In this document: piece by piece, positions 1-19,865 of the stretch
Layout: each line of letters starts with the position of its first letter
Position numbering within the stretch: the stretch's first letter is position 1
Notes under the pieces: generated by a model
Seen by the model: the letters and a program-made list of their open reading frames with translations, nothing else
The model's database searches: none
Told to the model about the DNA's origin: nothing
Made by a program: the position numbers and the translations under genes
Assembly: GCF_020382885.2 (NCBI RefSeq)
Contig: NC_058514.1
Location: 16,649,749-16,713,748 of the forward strand
Direction of reading: 5' to 3'
DNA length: 64,000 nucleotides
DNA from: Scatophagus argus
Lineage: Eukaryota; Chordata; Actinopteri; Scatophagidae

Positions 1-85
1 ACCTGCTCTAATTGGAAAGTGTCATGAGATAACTTTTGTTGTGAATTGGCGCTATATAAATAAACTGAACTGAATTGAATTGAAA
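1..85 (+). repeat. End of a dispersed fish repeat, family A
   Basis: This is the 3' part of a short interspersed repeat whose signature is a GGCGCTATATAAATAAA-like stretch followed by GAATTGAATT units. Further copies of the same family lie at 13553-13630 in the same orientation, and at 45651-45762, 56014-56250 and 61661-61783 in the opposite orientation. The recurrence inside the window is direct evidence of a dispersed family; the formal class was not determined. Confidence 0.75.
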
Positions 86-1240
86 GAAACATTAGTGAAA
101 CCGTCAGTTGATACCTACAGTATATGACAAAAAGCATTTCAATAAGAGGCATATCATGACAAACTTTTAAAATTTTACTTTTAGTGTATAGCTAACAGAA
201 AATACAATTTCTGAATAGTGCTCGTTCAAAATTCAAATCAAACTATTTGCCAGTGAATCCACTTTATTCCCACCAGAGAAACTTGCTTAACAAACCAAAA
301 GAAAGTTAGAATATAAAACAGAAATATCTCAGGACAAAGGCCCTCTACATGTTCCATTCAAATTCCTCATTTATCTAGACTTTAAACTTGATGGAAATGT
401 AGTTTGGTCACAATAGCTCCAGCTAAGCAGCTTCGGGAACAAGAACCTCACATAAAGGTGTTTCTCAAGTTGAGATCTGATGGTTAAAGGTCTCAAGAAT
501 GACATAACTTCATATTGCAGTTCTGACAGCTAAGACAGTGTGGTGACAAAGGTTAAGCTTGAAGAGATCTAGTTAATCACAAAACAGGCAGTTTCAGGCT
601 GCTGTCTGACTCAGTCAATGTCACTGTCAGCCAGTGACATAAATCTGACAACTGATTTAAGATGTTGAATGCCTATATTAAAGCTGTCCACTTTGATGGA
701 CCAAGAACCAGCAGCATTTATATTTAATATGGGCAGGGGGTGCCATTAAGAAACCAATAAAAATATATATCTGATTTTCCTCAAAGGACAACACAAGATA
801 CAGACTTGTAGCAGACAAAAACTTCAAAAACCCCAAAACAATGTACTAATCAAAATCCTTCTCCTTTTTGACAAATAAAGATATAAGTAGAGCTTTACAT
901 CAGCATTCAAAACTTCATATTATATTCATGAAGACATTCACCAATTGGCAACACGGTAACTGAGGAATGAAACAACATCTTTCAGATTATTCTCATAGCA
1001 CATTTTTGTTTATAGAAAAACAAAATCAAATTATGTGTTAGTCCATTCATCTCAGTGTTCCCAGGTCAGATTTGTGGGGTATTTGTTGCCAGGTTGGCAG
1101 CCACTAGATAGTACCACCAGGTGGCTATAAACTCTGACATTTTTAAATCCTACACATGCTTCTTTAATCGCTGCAAACGTTCTGTGATAACACACCTGTT
1201 AACATCACACCTAACTGCAGCTGACTGAATGTCCGTGATG
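86..1240. other. Non-coding AT-rich stretch
   Basis: I see no convincing exon here on either strand. A minus-strand AATAAA lies at 263-268 (TTTATT on the plus strand) and could end the transcript of the unidentified gene whose last coding exon is at 1241-1936, giving a 3' UTR of roughly 1 kb. That link is an inference from position only. Confidence 0.4.
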
Positions 1241-1936
1241 TCACCGGTGAACCAGCTTCCTCCTGCTGCTGACTCGTGTCCACAAGCTGCGGGCCGTCTG
1301 GGCGATGGTTGCCCCGCGTGGCAGACGGAGGCTCCTCAGAGGCTCGCTGATACATGCCAGCACTCCTGGCTCTGCAGGTTGCCCAAGATATTCATTGGAA
1401 ATGTAGTTTATTCTCCTCAGCTGTTTGCTGTAGTAGTTCCTCAGGTTGCAGAGCTCCTCAGCTGCGGTCTCAGAGATGATAGAGGCCTGGGATGGAGAGC
1501 TGGGCACAGTATTGATATTGGTGTCACCACCAGGGGAAGGAGAGGGAATCTCCACTGCTGCTACATCAGCACGGGGTTTCCTCCTCACTCTCTGCGGGGT
1601 GGTGGATTTGCGTTTGGAATAAGGTTTAACTGGATGTGATGGTGTTTTCTGACCATCACTGTTATCTAGAATGTTAATTTCAACATCAACCTCAACCACA
1701 TGTTGATGAAAGTTGGATCTTTTCCTATCCTCTTCTTCCGCTCCATGCCTGTCCGCCACAAGGTCTTTTACTCTATCTGTCTGTCCGACTGGTTTCAGCT
1801 CTCGTTTCCGGGATAGGTTCCTCTGTTCTTTAAATAGTTTCTGTTTGGGTTGTGTGGGAGAGTAGTTGCTCATGACGATGGGGTCAGAGGTCACATCAGT
1901 CTCCTCCTCACTGGCTTTAACAACAGACGATGTGTC
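1241..1936 (-). CDS. Terminal coding exon of an unrecognised gene
   Basis: On the minus strand an acceptor (tttctgattatag) is followed by 231 open codons and TGA. The frame is phase 0, and third positions are rich in C/G as in real fish exons. The product is hydrophilic: an acidic start (SEEETD), a basic middle with KRKS and RRKPR clusters that could be nuclear localisation signals, a Ser/Pro-rich linker, then a helical segment (EELCNLRNYYSKQL, about residues 163-176) and a basic tail ending RRKLVHR. The first internal ATG lies at 1873. I do not recognise the family. It lies 3' of recql; human RECQL is followed there by PYROXD1 in convergent orientation, which this is not. It could be the last exon of a separate minus-strand gene, or an alternative last exon of recql, whose exon 14 also ends in phase 0. 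Confidence 0.55.
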   Translation of the reverse strand, partial: DTSSVVKASEEETDVTSDPIVMSNYSPTQPKQKLFKEQRNLSRKRELKPVGQTDRVKDLVADRHGAEEEDRKRSNFHQHVVEVDVEINILDNSDGQKTPSHPVKPYSKRKSTTPQRVRRKPRADVAAVEIPSPSPGGDTNINTVPSSPSQASIISETAAEELCNLRNYYSKQLRRINYISNEYLGQPAEPGVLACISEPLRSLRLPRGATIAQTARSLWTRVSSRRKLVHR

Positions 1937-2837
1937 CTATAATCAGAAAAACTAGTGTGAGTGAACAACAGTAGATGATCATCTTGGTATAACCCAGAAG
2001 ATGTGTTAATAAAGAAAAACCAGCCATTCACCATAATTTCCCTCACTTCTTATCATCCTTTTAGAGCAATGTGCAAATAAGATATGTATAGTAGTATGTA
2101 CAGTGAGGAATCAAGCATATTAGCAGAGCCAATGTGATGAAGTGTTAGTGACAGTTAGTGGCAGCATGCTTCTGAACAGGAAGATCATAGGCTTGGGCGA
2201 TACTCAGATTTTACGTTAGTATCAGAGTCATTTATGCCTTAAAGTTCACAAAGAGACAAAATGCCTGGTGTGTCATAAGGCTGTCACTTTTTATTCATAC
2301 GGCTCAAGTGATGCAGCAAAGACCTCACAAATGAACAGAACATTAACACTACAATGTAATTGGGATTAGAGTACATGGTCGCATTGTCGTCAATTAGGAC
2401 AAATTATGTACATATCAGTAGTTCATTGTAAATTGATTTTTTGAAAAAGTGACATCTTCATGGAAGAATGTAAGGGCCAGATAAGGAAAGTTTTGTTACA
2501 TACAATTTTATCAGCAGTGAACATCCATAAGGCTGTGATTCTTTTTATGACAGGCAGCATCTATACACTATTGGTGAATAGCATGCTATGAGCTAATGGT
2601 AATTTTGGAGAGGTTTCTTGAACAAAACCAGCCTTGTGAAGATTTTCAGATCTGTTTCTTCAGTCCACAGAGCAACACAAGGGATCAGTTCAGTTTCAGA
2701 TACAGCTGCACAACATTTTATCAAAAACAAAAACAAAAACAAAAAAAAAGACCACAATAATATGTACAGAAGCAGCAAGCTTTTCAGTTCAGCATATCAG
2801 CAAGAGTCAATAAGAAGTACATACTGAATTCAGGTAT
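1937..2837. other. Spacer without recognised exon
   Basis: No supported coding exon is visible. The stretch is AT-rich with short A-tracts (near 2720-2750). Upstream exons of the unidentified gene at 1241-1936 would be expected here or beyond if that gene is independent of recql, but none was recognised. Confidence 0.4.
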
Positions 2838-3366
2838 ATATGGTAGGTAGGCTATGGAGCTGTTTTTCAGAGGTTTGGCAAGGCTCATTACTTCAAGTGA
2901 AGGGAAATCTTAATGCTTCAGCACACCAAGACATTTTGGACAATGCTATGCCTCCAACTTTGTGGCAACAGTTTGTTGAAGGCCCTTTTCTATTCCAGCA
3001 TGACTGTGCCCCAGTGCACAAAGCAAAGCTCCATAAAGACATGGCTGGATGAGTTTGGTGTGGAAGAACTTGACTGGCCCACACAGAGCCCTGACCTCAA
3101 CCCCATCCAACACCTTTGTGATGAACTGGAATGGAGATTGTGAGACAGGCCTTTCTGTTCCACATTAGTGACTGACTTCACAAATGCTCTACTGCGTGAA
3201 TGGGCAAAAAGGCCCACATAAACATTCTAAAATCTTGTGGAAAGCCTTCCCAGAAGAGTGGAAGCTGTTACAGCTGCAAAGCTGCCAATGTATTTAGATT
3301 GCAAACTCATTTAAGTTCCCGTTAGTGTAAGGGTCAAGTGTCCCAATACTTTGTCTATATAGTGTA
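2838..3366 (+). mobile_element. Tc1/mariner-type transposon remnant
   Basis: Fragments of a Tc1-like transposase are readable on the plus strand in shifted frames. They include FQHDCAPVHKAKLHKDM, the usual region around the second catalytic Asp, and ELDWPTQSPDLNPIQHL, the DDE-domain SPDLNPIE-type motif. The right end, at about 3336-3366, matches the terminal inverted repeat seen inverted at 33304-33326 in a second copy. Frames are broken, so it is inactive. It lies just 3' of the recql stop and may be part of its 3' UTR. Confidence 0.85.
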
Positions 3367-3725
3367 CATAGTTGCAGTTAATCATATTTTCTTGCAATCA
3401 GTGTCAGTATGCAATCAAATGAGGTCTTAACAGCTGCATATCTTGCAAATGACATCTTTTTATCACCCAAGCCTTCTGGTTAGGAGCGATTAGATAATCT
3501 CATGCTTACAATTTCTTTAAGCATCTGAAATGAAAAAAACAAACAAACAACCAAAAAAAAAAAAGAGATTCTTGGTGTCTATTAATCCTTCGGCACTCAG
3601 ACAGTCTGATCCAGAGGTGAAGCATGAAAGTCTGGACAGAGCCATGCCAACAGAAGCAGGAATAAACAGAGTAAAGAATGATGGACTGTACTTTGTCAGC
3701 TTGTCCTCTGGACAGGGTTGGGGGA

Positions 3726-10853
<7,128 letters not shown>

Positions 10854-12097
10854 ATTTCTCAGACTGGCTTGTTTAGAAAAGAGCTTAACTTGTTGGAGAT
10901 GTGAGAATGTGTGATTCCCTGTAAAACAGAAAACAAAAACATATTTAACAAATTCAGTTGATTTCAGTAGAAATGTAAAAGTGTATTTCTATCAGGTTGC
11001 AAGTTTGTGGGTTTCTATAATCAACAGAAATCAAAGGCTAGAGATACTTTCGAATTTACTGCTGTTATTTGACTGAACTATCGTTATTACACTTTCGCTA
11101 TTATGCGATTGAATGCACAACCTTTATTTTCACTTTTTTTTTTGTTCCAATGACCACCTTTTGTTTCAGTGAGACAGTCAACCACCTCCAGTTCACATAC
11201 AACATCCCGGTGAAAAGAGAACAATGGTGACAAAAACTGTCGTTATTCGGGCCACCTCTAATTTTCTAACGTCAGCATTGGTTACAAAGTAAACTTAAAT
11301 GTTACATTTCAAGTCACACACCTTCAAGCCACGCTGGTCACAATGAATGTAGTAATGTATCTAACGTAAACTTAGCTACGTCCCCACAGCGTTGAACCTG
11401 CTTCATCACCAGAGATCGTATCTCGTTAATGGATGATCAACACAGGATATTAAAGCATCGTGTTTTAGCGGTATCTCACTCACGTGTCACTTCCCTCTTC
11501 TCGAGTTAAGGAGATAAGCTTCGCTGCTAAATAAAAATATGTCCCTCTCTTGTGAACTAAACTAGCTTAAACGTGGAGCACAAAGCTCTGAAAAACAAAC
11601 TACTAAGCGTTCAGTAACTCCGTCCAGGCCAGGCCCTTTTCTTGTTGCTGAATTCACTTCTCGGTTGCTATAGCAGACAGCAGACCGTGTTGGTGGAGCC
11701 CATGTCTTTTATAGAGCCGGACAAGTAGGCGGGTAGAGTTAAGTTTCGCCCTGGGTATATCCTGCCAGGCTGCCGACAAACTCTGCCCCCTGCCGCGGGA
11801 TTGGCACACCTTGACAACTCTCTCTCTAAACATAACAGTAGTCACAATAAAAGTTAATGAGGGAGATAATAGATCATGAATAGAGAAATCTTAAGAAAGT
11901 TTTTTTGTGGTCCTTAAAACAGACAGTGAACTCACAGCTATTTGGTGAATCAGAAAACAAATAAAATCAAAACTCGGTAGCGATACAGTTAAATTTAATC
12001 TGTCTTCCATCCTTTATAAATCTCCAGTAATTTGATGCATCAGTCCGTAGTCTGCAACATCCAATAAGGGGGCGTGTCGGTCCTGAAGGGCGCTCTC

Positions 12098-12380
12098 GTG
12101 TATCCTCGCTCAAGGCTCCTCGGGAATCCACCTTGCTCCTCAGAAAGAGATTAGATCATTTGGAACGGCGCGCAAAATGGTGGACATTAACGAGTTCCGG
12201 TTCAAGCCAATGAGCGAAAGCGACGAAAATACCAAAGAACGGACATGAGAAGTAATTTTCCATAGGTATAGGGTACTTCTCAATTCTTCTATTGATTTTT
12301 CCTCGCACCTCGAGCCTTGCTTGAACCGGAAGTTGTTCTGGTCCGCGAGGAGAAATCTGCGAGGAGGCATGAGGATACAC
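12098..12380. repeat. Long imperfect inverted repeat between recql and golt1b
   Basis: Three collinear perfect stems share one centre near 12264: GTGTATCCTC (12098-12107) with its complement at 12371-12380, TTCCGGTTCAAGC (12195-12207) with 12319-12331, and GAGAAGTA (12247-12254) with 12274-12281. Between the stems the arms match only partly, and the left arm is about 50 nt longer. It lies in the divergent spacer and could be a fold-back/MITE insertion or an inverted duplication. Confidence 0.8.
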
Positions 12381-12932
12381 TATAGTAATAGTAAGATAAT
12401 AGTAAAAAATATTTTTAACCGACTGACACAAACCCATTATTGAATATTAGTTACTGATTGGATGATCTGTGACATTTCAACGTTTTCAATTGGCGTTTTT
12501 TATACCGGAAATTAAGTCAGATAACAAATTAATCTGAAGTATTATACTTTTTGGTCCACCATCTTGTTACCAAAACTGTTACTTCCCCCTTATCTGTTTC
12601 TTCCCTTCTTAACAGTAAAACTCGTGAGTGTGGGAAGCGAGAAGACACCTTAGCCCAATGAAAAGCTCCCTAGTTTCCCTGATCAAGAGCGTCCGAAATA
12701 GCTCCACCTGCTTCGGAACTCTAAAGAACGACAGTAACGTTGCCACGTTGAATGCGACACGGCGCTGTTCCGGAAGATGACAACGCGAGGAGGTGTGTTT
12801 CCGGAAGACGTGGCTGTTGCTGCAGTGGCAGCTGTCATCCAAATTATTTGTAGACAATTACTTGAATAGCAGACGTTACTTTAATATTTTGTCTATTTCT
12901 ATTTCATTTTCCCCATTTTATTCGGCGTCAAG
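12381..12932 (+). promoter_or_regulatory. golt1b upstream region with two ETS-type sites
   Basis: Two CCGGAAG sequences (12770-12776 and 12801-12807), the core bound by ETS factors such as GABP, lie 125-165 bp before the golt1b ATG in a locally GC-richer segment. No TATA box is visible, which is typical of a housekeeping promoter. The same spacer separates golt1b from recql on the other strand, so it may be bidirectional; that part is inference. Confidence 0.5.
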
Positions 12933-15900
12933 ATGATTTCGCTTACGGACTCCCAAAGTAAGACCCTTTGTATATGCTTCTTTGTGCCCTTTCTGTGAAA
13001 CCGGCTTTATCTGCAAGAGTTGGCTAACTAGCAATTAGCATTCAGTGCTAGGAAAAGAAAATGTGGCCCAAATAGCTATCACCTAACCCTAGTACTGGTC
13101 GTGTAGCTCCTGACAAGCTTTCGACTTGACAGCTAAACAAATTAAAGTATATTTATTTTTAAATTCCGTGTCTCAGAAGCTTTTACTAGCTTTGAATAAA
13201 GTGTGAACAACGGAGCTACTCTAAAAGTTGCATTTAAATGACTGCTATCAGTTTCACTTTGGTTCTTTTTAGAGATATTGACGCTTAATTGTTAATTTAA
13301 ATATTGTCATATGTATTTATGGGGTATTTACAAAGGTTACATTGCTGTAATTTGAAAATACCAAACTCATTCCAATAAAAGTGGTGTATTCATTAACAAT
13401 TATGACATGCGGGAGTCAGGACAAAAGTTTATTACATTTATCTAGATGAAAAAATAGCCTGAGAATTGCCTTCGAAATACTAGGAAGGACAGGGGATACA
13501 TTAACAGAAAATGTCACTGACTGTATGCCCAGACATTTATAATGTTTGGTCTAGACCTGCTCTAATTGGAAAGTGTCATGAGACAACTGTTTTTGTGATT
13601 TGGCGCTACATAAATAAATTGAATTGAATTAATGTTAAAGTCTGATATTTGAGTTTGATATGATTTATGTTTTTTATAGCTTGGGTGCTTTCAACACTAT
13701 AAAATGCAGATATTGTGATTTTAAAATGTAGTTTTGAACAAGTATTGATATTTCAATGCTTTTGACAACCTAATTGGCGACATAGAATAATGCAAATCTC
13801 ACTTTCTTGGTGATTTAAATGTATGTGCCAGAGCATTAACATTTAGAGTGGCATTACATTATGTCAAATCAAAGTTCAGCTAAGAGTGTCCAGCTCTGCA
13901 TTTTATTGCAAGAAATAAGTAACAAACTCTGAAGGAGTCATTTAACCTTCATGTCATATGTGTGTGTCCTGCAGAGATTGGAATGGGATTAACAGGCTTT
14001 GGCGTGTTTTTCCTCTTCTTCGGGATGATCCTTTTCTTTGACAAAGCCCTCCTGGCTATTGGAAATGTGAGTGTTTCTGCTTCATTGAACTGATGCTCAC
14101 TGAGCAACAAACAACCTTCTTTCCTCATATTAGCAGGAGCTGACACTAATCTGCATTTTAGGTCAAATCCAGGTGTGAAAGTGTGTTTCAGTCGTAGGTA
14201 TTCTGAAGAATATGTGATATATTACTAACGTGTAACTATGAGAAATATCATAAAACACACGAGAAAATGAGAAAACACCCTCTTCTTTTGACAAATGATG
14301 AGTAAGTCAAGTTCAAGACAGACTCAACACACTTGTAGAAGCTGGTTTCATACCAGGTTTGTTGTACATTAAAATCACCAGCATGAGCCCTCAGTAATAT
14401 AGCTAGCAACTGATTTAAATAAAGCTCCATCAGCTTTCCAGAATGTAACTCCAACATCAGCCACCTATTAGGTGCAGATTGCAGTGTGAAAGGGGTAATA
14501 AGTATTGCACTTGTTGTTGTTTTTCCACTGGAGGGTATGGATCATCTTAACATGACTCATTTAAACTTATCTTTTTTTCCCGCTGCACACAGTGCTTCTT
14601 AAATGTAGGTGGGACTTGCTGTACATCAAAGCAGCACAGCCCTCATTCACTTTCCCAGTAGTTGGGAATCAACACACTGCAAATTCGCTTTAGTCTTGAG
14701 AAGCTGCAGTTTTTCACTATTCACAGACAAAATGTTATGTATACTGCACATTTACTGCTAAACTGACAACTTCCCATTGTCTTTCTGCTGCCTTTCTCTC
14801 TCTCTCTCTCATGCACCACAAAGAATCTTGCAACAGAAGAAATTGATTAATTCAGTATTTTTTCATCACCTTCTGGTACTGGCTCAGCTTGCTTGGAATG
14901 ACAACCAAGGTGTTACATAATATTCTATCAATTTACAAAAAATGCCTTTTGATATTATAGCTTCGTTAGACCCTCCTAGTCATGTGAACTAGGATGTCTT
15001 CCAACTCCACACCCCCAGTTTGTAATGTGAAGTCTCCAAGCCCAAGCTGAGATAACATTGATGACATCACAGTGACATCATAAAAGTTTAAAAGTTTTCT
15101 CTGACTTGACAAATCTCCTCCAGAGCCACAGAAGAAATGGTAAAACTGTAGATTAATAACCCTTATTTCATATGCAAAATCAGTTGAGTGTCCCATTTGT
15201 TTTACTTGTGGTTTAATATTCCTGCTGATACAGTAACATGATATTATGTTATCCGCTCTCTAATACTGGACCTTTTTTTAATGTAGATCCTGTTTGTTGC
15301 TGGGCTTGCCTTCGTTATCGGGCTAGAGAGAACCTTCCGCTTCTTCTTCCAAAAGCACAAGATGAAGGCCACAGGTTTCTTCCTAGGAGGTGTATTTGTG
15401 GTACTGATTGGCTGGCCCATCATTGGAGTTGTGTTGGAAATCTATGGCTTTTTCCTCTTGTTCAGGTAAGAGGGAAAAATGGGGACAAAAGCTGAACAAC
15501 AGAGACATAAAACTGATCATGTCTGATCAGAAATTCCCACTAAACAGTAAAATGTGACTGTCATCTTGTTGTCATATGGAAAACAGGACAATAGGGTGGG
15601 GGTTAATATTGGGAGAAACTTAAGATATGTGAATGAAGCTAGGTCGTAATCAGGGGCTCAGTTCTTTAAAGTTAACAAACCTGCATCAAATCCATCGGAA
15701 CAAGTTAACAAGGCCTGTCCCATTTCAAAGCTCTTCTAAATGCATTGCAGATTTTTTCTTTCCCCCAAATTTGTTGCAGTCCATTGTAATCACAGGAGTC
15801 AAGCCTTAAGGTCTGCAAGAGCCACACTCATCACAGGATTCAGTCCCTACATTGAAATGGCGCTAGAGACTTGATTGAGACGAGTTGAGTGTAATTACTG

Positions 15901-18688
15901 TGAATTTCATGAGCACTGCTAGCAAACCTGTTAGCAAGCCTGTTTGATTATATGAGTTACTAGAACTAAACCCAAATCGAAACATAACACAAGGTAAACA
16001 ATACATAAGTCTTTTTTTTCCTTTAATGAGACGTTTTTAATGTTGACAACAAATAATTAATGGTTGTGAATGTTTAGATGTTATTATTTGTCCACATTAA
16101 TTGTCCTTTTCTGTTGCAAGTAGTTATCTGTATTATCATGACTCTAACTCTCTGTGTGTCTTTTCTCTCTTTCCCTCTCATCACATCAAGGGGTTTCTTC
16201 CCAGTTGTTGTAGGCTTTATCAGAAGAATACCAGTCCTTGGCTCAATCCTCAACCTACCCTTCATCAGTACAGTAAGTACTAGACAGCACTGCGGCAACC
16301 CTGCAGCTCGGCCTTGTTTACATGCAAGCATGGCTGTTTTTCTTGTTTATTAATCATCCTGTTCAAACACCACAACCACAACAGATTAACCTAACTGCCC
16401 CAGCTCAGTTCCTGTACATCACAGCTGGTTTGACAAAACAGTGCTTTCACTTTTTCTGGTTTAGTAATTCACATTTAGACTGCCTGTGAACATAGCTGAA
16501 TTCAAAGGACTCTAAATCTGAGTGTTCATGGCAAAAATGTCGTGGAATTTTGACAACAAAAAAGGCTATCTGATGATGTCAGGGTCATCCGGGCTCCAGT
16601 GTTGGAAGACGTATGAGGTTTCTAATGGGGGCAGTTTCTGTTAAATCCAGAACTGCAAGCGAACTCATAGTTAGTTTTAGAGCTGATGAACATGTTTCTG
16701 TCTTGCTGTTTTGAGGTGAATGTCTCTCTGTCTTTGTGTTTTTTTTTATTAAAGCCTTCGTAAGGCTCTAAGGACAATCAGCAGTTGTGGTCAGTCACTG
16801 CCGATTTTCCCTTGCATGCTAACATATTTAACACACTTTACAATATTCAGAAAATAAATGTCTCATGACCAGAAGAGAGAAAAACCTTTTGCACACTGCT
16901 GTATATCTATCTATCTTTCTATCTATAGATAGATAGATAGATATGTACATATTTCATATTTTTTTCTTATTTCACTACTTTAGATGGATGCACTACAGGT
17001 AAACATGGCAATTTTTCAAATGCGACTATGAAGTCCAAGTCATCCATTTCACAGTACATCCATCTTTGCTGCCCTTACTTTTTTTTTGAGAATTTGTGCG
17101 TGAACAGTTGCAGCAACCTTTCGTCTTGTATAGGTAGTGCTGGAAGTCTTATGACATAGTGACTGCTTGTGACCAATACTTAATTTTCCATCTTATTTTA
17201 GTGTTAACTCACAAATTACTTTCATTTGCTTACCTTGCTTTTTCCCCCTCGGACCCCCCCACCCCCAAACCCAAACACACACACACACACACTTTGTTTC
17301 TCTCTCACTGTTTTTTTTCTGTTGACGGATGTTTTATAAAGTTGCCCGTAAAAACTGAGCTGTGTGCGGGCAAGCTTGTTTTTAATGAAGAAACCTATCA
17401 AAATAATCGAAATCAACATGGTCCCTAATTACACTGCACCAACCAGGTGCACTTTCAAGCTTAAGACAAGCAGCATAAGAAGGCCTACATTAAACAGGAG
17501 AGGTCACATCACAGTCAGTGCATTCATAGGAGAGACGGAATACCAGAAAACATGTCTGTCTCTCTGTGTTTCTCTGCAGACGAACTGCCAGTGGACAGGG
17601 TATGTAGCGAGATGGTGTCATTAATATGTGGCAGCCAATGTTGATATTGTGGTGGGCAGCCACAAATAAATGAACTTACTGGATACTATTAGTATTACAG
17701 TAGAACCATGGAGTATTGTCGCACAATTGACAATAAATTCTATCTCTTTGTGAAGGTATAAATACTATGAGTTGCTCTGTTTTGAGGTGGATGATGCAAC
17801 AAAGCTCATATTTTGCTGTTGCCTTGTTCAGGTGCTGTGCGAAGAAGGGATTGAATTACCCGGTAAAATTTAACATTATGACAGCTTTCTGTGTTTTGGA
17901 ATAGGAGCCTCTTAAGAAACCAGAAAAAAAACCAAAAAAAAAAAAAACAACCCGGAAATATGTAGACACACAGGAAAAGAATTGTTTTTACAAATTCTGT
18001 TCAGAATATATGGCTTGGGAAATAGTGACAGTGACAACAGTGTCCCACAGGGAGGTCAGAACTGTCAGGACATTTTGCACTTGGTCAGCAGTGCAAATGA
18101 TAACTTTGAAATCAGTAAAAAAAAAGAGATACACATTGCCTCTGCCAGAGAATCCCCTCATCACTGCTTTTCCATTCAAATGAATTTGCTTGAAATTACT
18201 GTTATAAATTCTGGTTTTACCAGGCCCTTAATTTGAAGACAGACACTGAAGGCTTTGTTTGTTGTTTTATTTGATATTGAACTGAAATCTGCACTTATAT
18301 AAAATAAGTGACAAAACTGTATTCAACGTGTGCAGAATTTTGCAAATTTTCAGAGAAATCCTGACTAAAATATGCAAATTATAATATCAAAGTAACCAAA
18401 AGTTCTGGGAAGTAATTCTGTTTGTCCTGTTCACCTGTGGTGTGTCCCCTTAAACCATGCATGCTTTTCATTATAAAATGCTTCAGGATAGTAAGCAAAT
18501 AGTGCAGTCCAGCCATCAGTTTAATCCACACTAACACTTTGCATCTCATTGACAGGTCACTGATCTGTGTTTCTGAGCGTGTTTTCTATGTGAGAGAAGC
18601 TGAAAATCAACCAGGTCATACTTAACATGGTTTCTCTGTTGTCTTTCAGTACGTGGACAAAGTGGGCGAGAGCAACACCATGGTATAA
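12933..18688 (+). CDS. golt1b: Vesicle transport protein GOT1B (Golgi transport 1B)
   Basis: This is a small Golgi/ER four-helix membrane protein of the Got1/SFT2-like family that acts in ER-to-Golgi vesicle transport. Exons: 12933-12957, 13975-14066, 15287-15465, 16191-16272, 18650-18688. They join to exactly 138 codons, the human length. The protein begins [18 protein letters not shown] and ends [11 protein letters not shown]; hydrophobic segments lie near residues 11-30, 40-57, 68-97 and 99-117. It is nearly identical to the mammalian protein, with small changes near residues 119-128. It is divergent from recql, and the next gene on the same strand is spx. A candidate poly(A) signal lies at 18914. 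Confidence 0.97.
13553..13630 (+). repeat. Family A repeat copy in golt1b intron 1
   Basis: The sequence repeats positions 1-85 with few changes: a GACCTGCTCTAATTGGAAAG start and a GGCGCTACATAAATAAATTG end. Confidence 0.8.
16905..16942. repeat. TATC/GATA microsatellite, palindromic
   Basis: TATC repeats switch to GATA (CTATCTATAGATAGATAG) inside golt1b intron 4, so the run is self-complementary. Confidence 0.9.
17274..17292 (+). repeat. (CA)n microsatellite
   Basis: A short CA run in golt1b intron 4, preceded by a C-rich tract. Confidence 0.85.
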
Positions 18689-18913
18689 CAGTGAGTTTTT
18701 GTACCCAGAAAAGGCTGTTTGACATTGTCCCATCGGGCCAATTTAAAGCAGCTAAGGTTATATGTTCAGATCCCCCTCCCCACCCCCCTCCAACAGGCAA
18801 AGACTGCTTTCTGTTTGTCTGTAATTTCACTGGTCAGCGCTACCAGTCAAAGGTTCATCAGAGCGTTGCACCACCAGTCTATTGCTAAAGGGTGGAGTTA
18901 CTAAGGTCACTAC

Positions 18914-18919
18914 AATAAA
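18914..18919 (+). terminator. Candidate golt1b poly(A) signal
   Basis: AATAAA about 225 nt after the golt1b stop codon. Other AATAAA hexamers follow downstream, so the 3' end is not fixed by sequence alone. Confidence 0.5.
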
Positions 18920-19865
18920 TTTTTCCAATGCTATTGATCCCTTCACCACTGAGTGCATCCGGCATGAAAATGGAGGATGGAAGTCTCAAGCACCATTGAC
19001 TCTATCTACGTGACTTTCTTACTCTGTGGAACAAATAGACAAAACTATCAACCTTCCATAAGGATGAGAAGTGGACTCACAGCTTCCCATATTGTCACAT
19101 TACTGTGCCTGTGCTTTAACTTTATTTGGATGAGAGCTTTGTAAGCCCAGCATTTTGTTTCTTTGCAGTTCTTCTGCGACTCTTTCTTTCTTTCCTTTTG
19201 TCTTGCAGCTATTTGAATACAAAGTGTGGCTATTGTAACATTTTTCCCATTTTGTGACATGTCATTTCTGGTTGTGGTTGCCTAATGAGGATAAATTATT
19301 TTTAAAATGACGATGAGTGCCATGGGTTTATAGTACATGCGACTACTACTGTTAAAGTGCGGTCACACCATAAAGTGGCAACACCTAAGTTCATCCACTT
19401 GATACATGTAGTGTCTACTCACAAGGCAGTAATCAGCAACATGCAGTAACTGGTGAGCTAATGACATGCTAGCCGAACACACTGGTGCTCCTTAGCTCAG
19501 TCTTTACCCAGAAAATATTTGGACCCTCCAAAAAATAATTATGCCAAAAAACTTTTCTTACACAAGTTCAAAGTAAAAGGTTACATTTAATGTCAGTTTT
19601 CCATCATGATGAGTCAGTGTGAATAAATTAAATAACTTTGTATGACAAAATTAAATTAATGAAAATTTCTACATGAACAATATGTTTATTATTCAAGTAT
19701 TATACATGAAAGTAATGCATTTCAAATTATTATTGTCTCCAGTTATAAATCACATCAACCCTGGAAACGTATCATTGTTTCCTGTCTCATAATTGTCTGT
19801 TCTCTCAAAGGTCAGCATTGTTAAAACAGTTTGCTGCCATGCAAAAGTTGACCAAAGTTGCATTC

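Noticed and set aside
1229..1639. 136-codon plus-strand open frame
   Set aside because: Antisense of the terminal exon at 1241-1936, whose own frame has exon-like codon use and a splice acceptor.
12140..12437. Two overlapping minus-strand open frames in the recql/golt1b spacer
   Set aside because: They fall on the inverted repeat; being open on both arms is explained by the palindromic structure, with no splice sites or homology.
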